Part shown: one piece after another, positions 24,691 through 33,884 of the stretch | How the letters are laid out: every line of letters begins with the position of its first letter | Numbering within the stretch: the first letter of the stretch is position 1 | Assembly: GCA_038496445.1 (NCBI GenBank) | Contig: JALMLS010000461.1 | Coordinates: 1 to 64,000, forward strand | Source of the DNA: Trichosphaerium sp. ATCC 40318 | Lineage: Eukaryota; Discosea; Flabellinia; Trichosidae | DNA length: 64,000 bases | Reading direction: 5' to 3' | Notes under the pieces: model-generated | Database searches by the model: none | What the model saw: only the letters and a program-made list of their open reading frames with translations | Told to the model about the DNA's origin: nothing | Position numbers and translations under genes: made by a program

Positions 24691-25900
24691 CGTTCCCGAG
24701 TTATTGGACTTTTGTGCTTCTCAAAACCGCTTCTTATTTAGCTACACAATACCGTGGTTATTTTTTACTTTTACATTTCATTTATTTTATTCCCAAGTTT
24801 TGTACTTCTAGACTACTAAACGAGACAACTGTGAGGAATTTAGTAACATGGCAGTAGCTAACGTTGCTATGACCAACTGGAGGCAATTCGCGAAATAGAA
24901 GTGGCGTTCGAATTTTGTGTTCGAGAGCGACCGCCTACCGGCTTTGATTAAAACTAACAGGCTTTCTACTCGCTTGCATCTTGTTGAGCCATTTAGAGTT
25001 TCGATGTTCATTTTTTTTTACAGTTTTCACAAGGTCTAGAGCTAGATTACGTATGCGTTCCACACACGCTTATCTCTACAAGTATAAAAAGCTCCTTTTA
25101 GGTGGGAGCAGAAGTTATATACATTGTACAGCAGTTGAAAACGGTTTGCTCTCTAAAATCGAACAACAATACTCTGTACACCGTTAATTACGCGTAGAGG
25201 GAGTGTGGGTGTGCACAAAACGCCGTTTAAAACAAAAAGGGCCCCTTTTGCTTAAAACTCTACAGCTGGCGCTCTAATTGTTATAGTAGTACTCTATGTG
25301 CATAGTAGTAGTGCATAAAGTATAGACTCGTTCTCGTGAAACCGGTCATTGTTTCGGTAAGAAGCTTTCAGTAAAACTATGTTCCCGCTAAATTATGTCT
25401 CCAAATAATCGTGCGACTTTTCACAAGCGCTTACAGACATACAAGATGAAATGATTTGATCACAAAAAACACCAAAAATCATGAAATTTCAGAATATACT
25501 TATGCTTTATTGAAGTGGTCCCTCAATGCCGTTACGTGTCCTAACCAGAGTAGCCGTATTAGAGTACTGTGCTAAGTTAGGCACATTTTGACTTCTATAA
25601 TAGACTGTTATTAAGAGTGCACTAATATTTGACACTGGACATTAGGTGTCACGAGCGTGATATTAAACTGTTGCCAAAAATAGACAAATCTCCAAAGTTT
25701 GGCGCTACCCGAAAAACCAAGAAAGTTCAAAAGTGCAAGTTGTTGTATAGTTGGTGAATGGACTTACAGGATGGAATTATTGCAACAATAGTTAGTGTAT
25801 TTATAACTTTTAAGTGTTTTACAAACAAATTAATTTAAAGCCGTTGCTATTTTTGTCAATTGTAACTAACTAAGCTATCTATTATTATCATTTTCTCACA
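24691..25900. other. Spacer end and inner part of right arm, no gene seen
   Basis: Open frames of about 65 codons on both strands overlap each other and show no domain, signal peptide or splice logic. The right arm begins at about 25345. The last part is the promoter side of the mucin-like gene at 25901. Confidence 0.4.
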
Positions 25901-26080
25901 ATGATTAAAGCACTTCTATGTTTATGTACTCTATTCACCTTGGCGCTTTCTCTAAGTATGTACTTGCCATAGATAGAGAAGCTGTATTTTGGCACACTTG
26001 AAAAAAAAGAAGAGTAGCAACACTGTGTTTTGGTAACTTTTCATTAACTTCTCCATGTAGGTGAAGGCGATTCAGGAATA

Positions 26081-26710
26081 GGGACGATTTTTGTAAGCAG
26101 TTCACACTTTCAAAAAAATTCTAGGACACCTCAAAAACGTTATTTATGTCCAATTTTTGAGTATACTTCAGAACACATATGTGTTTATAATATATATTAA
26201 CGAGAACTTGCTGGTAATTAATAGTGTGCTTCAATCAACTATTTCATTGAAACTAAAACTGAGTTATTTCTGCTTGGGATCATATTCTTATCCTCTAACA
26301 CCACCATGTTTTGCAGGTAACTCTTTTACATCATGATGAGTAAGGATTACATTCTTTCGTTTAATCCATTTTTTATCACTTTCAGTGTCCCACATAAAGC
26401 TATCGTCACCTGTCTCTAGACCGGATTGTTGTCAATTGGTCGTTCTTTTGAACAATCATTCTAATCCACAAAAACCTTTTTCAAATCTTTCCTTTTGGCG
26501 GCAGGTGCTCAATAAATCATGGTGTACGTATGCACAGTTATAGCGTATTTGATAATTTTGGTATCAAAATACAGAGGTTTCTTTTTCAAAGAAGTTGATG
26601 AACATAATATTTACATGAAAATGTCAAAAAACTCACTCTTGCTTGGGTACTTTATTGCATCAGAAGCCACAAAGGTTGATGTAGTGTGAACTGCATACAA
26701 AAATCGTCCC
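26081..26710. mobile_element. Tc1/mariner-type MITE, 630 bp, TA duplication
   Basis: Comparison with the empty site in the left arm (TTCAGGAATATGTACA near 7800) defines the element exactly. It is flanked by TA on both sides (26079-26080 and 26711-26712), and the empty site has a single TA. The terminal inverted repeats are 27 bp (26081-26107 and 26684-26710), starting GGGACGATTTTT, with one mismatch. No transposase ORF. TA target and size match non-autonomous Tc1/mariner elements. It sits in coding exon 2 of the mucin-like gene. Confidence 0.9.
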
Positions 26711-27278
26711 TATGTACAATAAAAGTTCCATCTGTTGGTAACTTTGATATTGCAGCTGATTCTAGTGAACCAAACAACCCCAACTTCATTGTTTCTGATG
26801 CAGCTACAGAGTATATAGTAACTTATCCGCAAAATGAGCACAGACTTGATATTAACGCAAATTCGGCTCGATACGACCTTGACCTTTTCCAAAATGGCCA
26901 AACAGTAGCTCTTGTAATAGAGTGTGTAATGGATCAACCAGTTATAGGAGGTATCAAACTACGAACATCTTATCTTTTGTAAGGAAGTGGTCTTGCCCGC
27001 CTTTTGGCATAGCTGTAAGCTAGACTTCCTTATACTTTAGCACTTGTTTAGCCAAAGTATTCTAACATTTCTTTAGGAATTACTTTAGTTTCACATAATT
27101 TTACAAACGCTCCAAATTCTTTCAATTTCAATGCAACGTCATTCACGTATGTTCGAGTAGTAACATCCTTTAATTTATATTAACTTTTTGCGTTGTAGTT
27201 TCGCAATTGCGCTGCAGCCGCAATTAACTCCCCACCTGTCTACTGTAAGTTTTCAGATAGCTACTTTGGTTCCAACGA

Positions 27279-27600
27279 CATTACCACCCACAACTTTGCC
27301 TCCACCTCCAACAACGCTACCTCCAACAACATTGCCTCCAACAACTCTTCCACCAACAACACTTCCACCAACAACATTACCTCCAACAACTCTTCCACCA
27401 ACAACACTTCCTCCAACAACATTGCCTCCAACAACTCTTCCACCAACAACACTTCCTCCAACAACATTACCTCCAACAACGCTCCCTCCAACAACACTAC
27501 CTCCAACAACTTTGCCTCCAACAACTCTTCCACCAACAACTCTTCCACCAACAACGCTACCTCCAACAACACTTCCTCCAACACTACCGCCTACAACACT
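27279..27600 (+). repeat. Coding minisatellite (PTTLPPTT units)
   Basis: A tandem array of 15-nt units (roughly CCAACAACxyTxCCxCC) encoding about 20 copies of PTTLP. The left-arm copy has only about seven. Units alternate between a few synonymous versions, suggesting that expansion took place in blocks of several units. It forms a Thr/Pro stalk likely to be heavily O-glycosylated. Confidence 0.9.
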
Positions 27601-27925
27601 ATCACCAACAACGCTTCCTCCTAAACCATCTTTGCCAACAACACAACCTCCTACAACACTGGCACCAGCTTCTTCTCCAACGTTTCCAATATCAATAATA
27701 ACAGTACAACCAACAACAACAACGCCAACAGCAACACCAACAGCTACTCCAACTAATCAAGGTGTTATGACACAAGCACCAATAATACAAGCATCATGCA
27801 CACCTGTAGCTTCTTCATCCAATAAGCTAATTTCTATGTATTTCATGGTGTTCAACGTTTTGGCATTTGTGTTGTCTTTATTTGTAAATCATCTTGTACT
27901 AGACTTTGTGAAAGATACGCACTAA

Positions 27926-29924
27926 CACAATAAAGATTATTTACTAGTTTTTCCAGAACTGACCAGATGTTGTAGTTTTAACAGATCTTGTGTGATACAA
28001 TAGCATTGAAGCTAGATAATACTGTAGTCAGCTAATTTTTACAGTTTTTTGTCTTGTCACGTGATTTCTTTTTTTTTTGGTTTTCAGGCTTTGAGAACCC
28101 CACAAACTAGTACCTTCACAGAGGTTTCCACAACGAACATTCTGGTCGAAATTCAAGTTTATCTTTAACAAGATCGAAATGGAGCAAAGGGAGTTGACCT
28201 GGATTACGGGTAAAAAAGATTAACTATACATTCTTTAGTTGGTCATTACCCAAACCATCTCCATGCCTTATATTTGTAAGGCGTTACTTGTAGGTACTTA
28301 AAACATGTGGATTCTTAAAATGAAGTACACGCTCACAGTGAACAATGATAAAATAAAACATGAGATTTAGTTTCTCTTTTGCCGATAATCCGTGTCAAAC
28401 GCTACCAATAGGAGTGGCCTTTTCTAAGAAGGCTTAGCGTTTAATAAAATAACTTTATTTCAGGAAAAATCCATCACTCCTGGTACATGCTTTCAGGAAA
28501 GTACATGATAGCAAGATGGCCATTGTCTTGTTTTATTCATCTTGTAATCTCGATCGGAAGGTAGCTTGCTATTTTACCTGTGGTTGTTATTATACAACGA
28601 GTAATGTAAAATCAACTGCAAATCTCAAATGGATGCAAAGCAAACCGCTTGCAGTGTAACATTAGAATTAACTTTGCATTAAAACGAGTGAGTAAAACCC
28701 TAAGTATATTTTACTTTGGATTAGCGGCTACACTACGCTATCTAACAGCTCTGTAACTTTGATTTTGCGTTGGAAGGAATGTTTGGGTGGATAGCTTACA
28801 GATCAAAGGATTCTTGGTGACGTGGTGCTCCAAAAATGATCAGTTTTTCAGGCTGTGAGGCGTAATTTGTAAGTTGGAAACATAGTACAAATGATCTTTC
28901 CTGGATATCTTCCAGAAGAATGTAACGCAATGAAGCTGTAAACTCTTTTTGTTTGATAAGAGGAGTGGTAGGTAACCTTTCTATTTATTTGGGGTAGCGG
29001 TACACTCTATTGAAATTACACGTTCTGGAGAATAAAGGAGTGATATGTATAAGCAGTAGTATAGTGTAATTACAAATGAATTAGAAACCAAAGGCACTAG
29101 CTAGTGAAGTTTTTAAACAGGCTTTATTACACGTAAACCGACATTTACAAAGATCATTTACACTTTTTCGTGAACGGCTATTTATAATTCGCGAAGTGAA
29201 GTGATGCTAACTAGCGGGCAGGACTACTTCATAACTTCAAGAGCACAGTACACAGCGTTAGGCTCTAGCAGTATGTAGTGCTATTGTAGGCCACTATAAA
29301 CATATCACAATTTACACAATAATCCAAGTCTAAACACTGTTTAAGGATAACGCACATATATCCAGGGTAGGGTATTAGATCTAACCTACTCTATGTATGT
29401 TTTAGGTCACTAGAAAATACTCAAAGCCCTAAAAACGGCCCGCAAGTCTGGTTAGTTGAATATCGTCATGTTCGTGAATTAGAGTCAAAGTTGCAGTGAA
29501 TCAGCTGAATTCAAAAAACGCATAACAAGTTGTGTTTAGGAGTTGTAAAAATATGATTTTGAAACACCTAGCACGTGATTAATCTGCTACGCAAGGATAA
29601 AAAGTTTCGATTTTGTTGTGCGAACGATTTTGGGTTGTTGTTGGCGTAAATCAACATGTCAAAAAAGGAGAGTAGATTCATATAAATAGACACTTTTTTT
29701 GTGTTGGTTTTCTGTTAACATTTTTCATGTTCTGATAATTTTTGCGTTCCACATTACTTGTTACCTCTAGTTTTATCTCTTATTCTCACCAATGGATTTT
29801 TAGTTATGTCCCTTTGGCGTATTCAACGTTACTTATTTGTTACCTCTAGATATCTCACCAATGTAGTGCACATACACAAACGTGTTAAGCAAAAATAGCA
29901 CAATTTACCATAACTCTCTACAAG
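27926..29924. other. Long non-coding stretch in right arm
   Basis: The counterpart of 4839-6881. It contains the 3'-flanking element at 28067-28145 and the promoter side of the PAN gene. No gene seen. Confidence 0.5.
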
Positions 29925-31085
29925 ATGACACGTACTTCTGTACCCCTTATCGTCTGTATTTTATCTTCCCTATCGATCGTCTATGCCAACACCTACAATA
30001 CTCTTGCCTCTGGATCAACACTCACTTGTCAAGGATGTAGAAAAGACATGCATTCTGGACGCTTTGTCTACTGCGATGGATATTACGCTGGCTCGACTGT
30101 AACCCACTGTGACTGGGTGGGCGGTGCTGGAGAATGTACCTTTCCGCGGGATACCTCTGTTACGAAAGCTGAGTGCCAACAAATGTGCGATAACGACTCT
30201 CGATGTGGATTCTATACAAGCTACTACAACTCCATCTGTAACTTATTCTTCATGACCTCCTGTAATCTCATTTCTGGCGGTGCCTCGGGAGATACCTTAG
30301 AAAAAGTTGTAGCAGCAACAACGGCACCCCCAACATATGCGCCAACACCCCCACCTCCAACGGACCCACCTACGACTGAAGCACCAACAGATCCACCAAG
30401 AACCTACAGCTCTCTAGCGACAGGTTCAACACTCACATGTCAAGGATGCCGTAAAGATCTGTTTGCTGGTCAATTTGTGTACTGCGATGGATACTACGCT
30501 GGCTCTACAATTACCACATGTAATTGGGTAGGCGGTCCCGGAGAGTGCACCTTCCCCCGCGATACTTCCGTTACACACGCTGAATGCGAGCAAATGTGTA
30601 CTGACGATCCAAGATGTAACTTTTTTACAACGTACTACGACTCTATTTGTAATTTGTTCTACATGAATACTTGTACACTCATCAGCGGTGGAGCTTCAGG
30701 CAATACGTACTCTAAAGACCCTGTAACCGAGCCGCCGACATTAGCACCAACCGAACCTCCTCAAACCTACACTTCTCTGGCTTCAGGCTCAACTTCTACT
30801 TGCCAAGGATGTCGCCGTGATATGCATGCGGGAAGATTTGTTTACTGTACTGGGTACTATGCTGGATCGACTGTAACCCACTGTGACTGGGTAGGCGGTG
30901 CTGGAGAGTGTTCGTTCCCAAGAGACACATCTGTGACTAAAGCCGAATGTGAACAACTTTGTACGGCTGATTCAAGATGTAACTATTACTCAAGCTACTA
31001 CAACTCTGTATGTAACTTGTTCTACATGAATACTTGTAACTTAATCTCCGGTGGTGCCTCAGGTGATACTTACAGTAAAGATTAG
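29925..31085 (+). CDS. Secreted triple PAN-like repeat protein, right arm
   Basis: An intronless ORF of 386 residues with the same architecture as the left-arm copy: signal peptide (MTRTSVPLIVCILSSLSIVY), three Cys-rich PAN-like repeats joined by Pro/Thr linkers, and no membrane anchor. Two residue changes separate the copies (Y in APTYAPTPP here; NYYSSYY here versus NYYTSYY). No frame damage in either arm, in contrast to the neighbouring mucin and multi-TM genes. This suggests that the PAN gene is under constraint or was recently homogenised. AATAAA lies about 10 nt after the TAG stop. Confidence 0.85.
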   Translation: MTRTSVPLIVCILSSLSIVYANTYNTLASGSTLTCQGCRKDMHSGRFVYCDGYYAGSTVTHCDWVGGAGECTFPRDTSVTKAECQQMCDNDSRCGFYTSYYNSICNLFFMTSCNLISGGASGDTLEKVVAATTAPPTYAPTPPPPTDPPTTEAPTDPPRTYSSLATGSTLTCQGCRKDLFAGQFVYCDGYYAGSTITTCNWVGGPGECTFPRDTSVTHAECEQMCTDDPRCNFFTTYYDSICNLFYMNTCTLISGGASGNTYSKDPVTEPPTLAPTEPPQTYTSLASGSTSTCQGCRRDMHAGRFVYCTGYYAGSTVTHCDWVGGAGECSFPRDTSVTKAECEQLCTADSRCNYYSSYYNSVCNLFYMNTCNLISGGASGDTYSKD

Positions 31086-31140
31086 CAACAATCAATAAAG
31101 TCTCAAGACCCCTTCATAATACTTTAGTCAGTTAGGTATC

Positions 31141-31225
31141 TCTTTTTTTTTTGGTTTAAGTCTTTTGAGAACACAAAACTAGTCTCTTCACAGAGGTTTC
31201 CACAAAGAAAATTCTAGCTGAAATT
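31141..31225 (+). repeat. Shared 3'-flanking element (PAN, right arm)
   Basis: A poly-T run followed by a block with ACTAGT and CTTCACAGAGGTTTCCACA. It matches the block after the mucin-like gene at 28067-28145 and the left-arm equivalents. Retained at both genes in both arms. Confidence 0.6.
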
Positions 31226-31410
31226 GTAGTTTGAGCGCGGAATGACACAAAGTTAACTATTAACAGATTGCATTCGGGTCGGGTAGTTGGGTAAATTATT
31301 TTATGAACGGTTAAAAAAATGAAGAAGTTATTTTTTCTTCTAAAGTCTTGTTTGACGAAAATACAAGTTTAAATAAATGTAGTATAACATTACTAAACGA
31401 ACTCCAAAGC

Positions 31411-33308
31411 ATGTCGAAGCATGGCACACTAATAATAGCTGGATGGACAGTTTGTCTCATGAGAGATGTTTAGATATCTACAATATCTAGATAATCTAGA
31501 TAATTTCGCCAAAACTAGATAATTCACAAGTATCTAGATAATTTAAAATATCTAGATATTATAAAACGTGGTTTCAAATCCCACTTCCTATGGTACAACG
31601 TGGTATTTGAAACCATATGAAGGTGCCTTATTTTCGAATATCTAGATAATTTGTAATATCTAGATATTTTTCGCAAAACTAGATATTTCACAAATATCTA
31701 GATACTGTAAAATATCTAGATATCTCAGATATCTAAACATCTCTATGGCTATTTTACCAGTGATAGTATGGTTTGGTTTAATTCTACACCACATAGCGTA
31801 TGTTGAATTTAAATATGTCTTTCACACGTGCTTTGCGGAAACAAAAAACCGAATATTTCTCTTATGATACCATGATTGGCATAGCCACATACACGTTATT
31901 AATTATTGAACTTGTTTTAGAAAACACGATCTCAGATATCAGGATGCAACATGTCAACTAACAAGCGCAAATGTAAGTCTATCGACGTGTTGTCATATTG
32001 TAAATTGTGTATGCAGTGATATGTACGAAATATCAAACTCTGAAATCCGCTCACTTTACCTCATATCACCATAGACACCATGCACAAAGTTGCGAGCGTC
32101 TCATTACAGTAAGATAGGTTTAAAATATTGGTTTTTAACAAAACTATTGCTAGGATAAGAATAATGGCACGTGCGGTAATGGATATGGATGTTGTAAGTC
32201 CAGACGTATATGTGATGATGACGGATGCTACGATAAATGTCAACAAAGCGTGGAAAATCAACAGTGCAGTGTCGAATGTAATCCTTGTTGGGTGGTTGAG
32301 GCCGAGGTTTGTTGATTCTGTATTGTAGTGTTCAATACTAAGCTTGTGTATAGTGGGACTATACATGCCATGCCGGCAACAAAGACAAATGTTGCTTTGG
32401 TAACAACAATCGTCATGTGGCAACTACAGCTTTTGAACAACGTTCAGATGCCCTGATTCATCAGACTGAGTACCAAGTAAGGCGTATCTCTTTATTATTG
32501 CTCTTCGTACTAATATCAAGTCAATAGGTTTTCAGCAATCGCAGTTGTTTCTATAATCCGAACGATTGTTCAGAAATACTTTTTTATGGAGGTACACGAG
32601 TACTTACTCTCTCCACACAACAAGTTAATCTTTGTCTATATTAGGCGTAACTACTATTTTTTGGGTAGCATTAGTAATATTTTCTGTAATAATTATTGCG
32701 ACATTTATGGGGTGTTGTTCGACTGTGTTTGCTCTTGTGTTACAAAAACAAGTGAAGGCACGTGTTGTATATCCTATCCTAGTTTGCTTATATATTGTTC
32801 TATGTAGATTCCCATCACCATCGCTGTTTGTTTATTTGTGTGGTTGAGCATCATTGTTCCACTTGTCATCTTTGTTCCAATAATCCGTCATGGAAGTAAA
32901 CTTCTCATCCTTCCATCAACCAAAGATGGTTTGACAATCGCTGCATTCTTCTTTGGTGGTCTAGGTGCTGCCTTGGTACCAATAATCACGTTTGACGAAA
33001 TTGATAAATGGCAACGAAGAAAGCAGTACAACTGTTCAAAACTTGATGTGGCTTGTATTGTTGTTGGGTTTTCAATCGTTCAATTCTTCTTACCTATCAG
33101 TGTTGCAGCACCTATAGCGTATATCAGAAAATCAAAGGTTTTCATGATCATCACATTTGTGCTTTTAGCAATACCTTTGGTATTTACAGTTGTTGCACTC
33201 CTGTACGGAAGGTGTTTGGCAATCAAAAGAAAACCAAGAATGGATGCCAAAAAAGCTGCGATACGAATCACTCCTAGAGTTGCTGCTATTGCAACTAAAC
33301 CGACTTGA
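31411..33308 (+). CDS. Cys-rich multi-TM surface protein, right-arm copy
   Basis: The original start MSKHGTLIIAGWTVCL (31411) is cut by a 283-bp element at 31462. Right after the element an ATG (31745) restores an in-frame N-terminal hydrophobic segment, MAILPVIVWFGLILHHIAY. Following exons: KHDLRYQDATCQLTSAN with a CC and C.C cluster; NNGTCGNGYGCCKSRR then ICDDDGCYDKC, QQCSVECNPCW; DYTCHAGNKDKCCFGNNNRH; SNRSCFYNPNDCSE; TM1 (GVTTIFWVALVIFSV); and the last exon with about four TM segments (IRHGSKLLILPSTKDG between two of them) and a basic tail. Introns of about 45-60 nt have TACTAAG-type branch sites. So it is a Cys-rich ectodomain on a multi-TM base. The family is not recognised; receptor or transport role unknown. 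Confidence 0.6.
31462..31744. mobile_element. Palindromic MITE-like element, 283 bp
   Basis: Absent from the left arm. Ends are perfect 18-bp inverted repeats (AGAGATGTTTAGATATCT and its complement). The interior is built from many TATCTAGATA-type units and a central inverted pair (TGGTTTCAAAT / ATTTGAAACCA). Flanking ATG on both sides (31459-31461 and 31745-31747) looks like a 3-bp target duplication. No coding capacity. Superfamily not assigned. Confidence 0.8.
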
Positions 33309-33884
33309 GGGGATAGAACAAAAGCTGATTAATAAAATTTGGTTTTAGATAGCTATCGTGTTGACTACTTGGTGCCTTTACCCTTAGGTTCTTTTGTAGA
33401 CACGCTATTTCTTGAAATGGTTTTTAAAATACTGTCAATGCTAAAAGCAAACAACCGATAATTCTGCTCTGGATTTTTGATTTCAATGAATGTTGATTTA
33501 ATTCAAGGTCAATTGTAATAAACCTTTCTGCCTCTTCAAGGTAGAGATTCACAAGACTCTTAATAATCTTATTGAACCAACAGAATGTCATAAACGTTTA
33601 CTGAATGGACGCAATGGGAACACGTGATATTACTTCCACCTAGTCTTGTGAAGGGTCCATAGTTAGCCATAGTGTCACAATCTTGTAAACTACACTATTG
33701 CCCACGGTGAAATTATGTTTGAAATAGTTTCGCTTTATTACCAGTAACCAATTTACGTACCAACTAGCTGAACTTTAGGCAATTCTGTTATTGAATAATC
33801 TCGCTTGGTACAAAGCTCTAAACCCACAGTTAACCACAGTGAACTAATCATGCAAAAACTTACTATTATAAATAATTGTCTACA

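Larger units (their letters stand above)
25901..27925 (+). pseudogene. Mucin-like Pro/Thr-rich surface protein, right arm, interrupted by insertion
   Basis: Exon 1 encodes the signal peptide MIKALLCLCTLFTLALSL. Exon 2 (from about 26061) reads EGDSGI and is then interrupted at 26081 by a 630-bp element that adds in-frame stops. After the element the ectodomain resumes intact (CTIKVPSVGNFDIAADSSEP ... DQPVIGGIKLRTSYLL). A small exon (ITLVSHNFTNAPNSFNFNAT) and the last exon (27198-27925: FAIALQPQL, then a long PTTLPPTT array, then a Ser-rich segment with hydrophobic tail) follow. Apart from the insertion the frame is open, so this arm lacks the left arm's point lesions. A shortened protein could only be made from a start inside or after the element, without a signal peptide. 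AATAAA follows the stop. Confidence 0.75.

Noticed and set aside
24808-25187. Overlapping open frames of about 67 codons on both strands
   Set aside because: No start context, splice logic, signal peptide or homology to other copies in the window.
27261-27584. A long Leu/Glu/Val-rich open frame on the minus strand of the mucin repeat
   Set aside because: It is the antisense shadow of the 15-nt coding repeat; any frame through such an array stays open.
31560-31620. A tRNA-like B box (GGTTTCAAATCCCA) in the 283-bp element
   Set aside because: It is part of an internal inverted pair within the element; no A box or cloverleaf can be folded.
31462-31744. A CRISPR-like array because of repeated TATCTAGATA units
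   Set aside because: Units are irregularly spaced palindromes inside an element with terminal inverted repeats in a eukaryotic genome.
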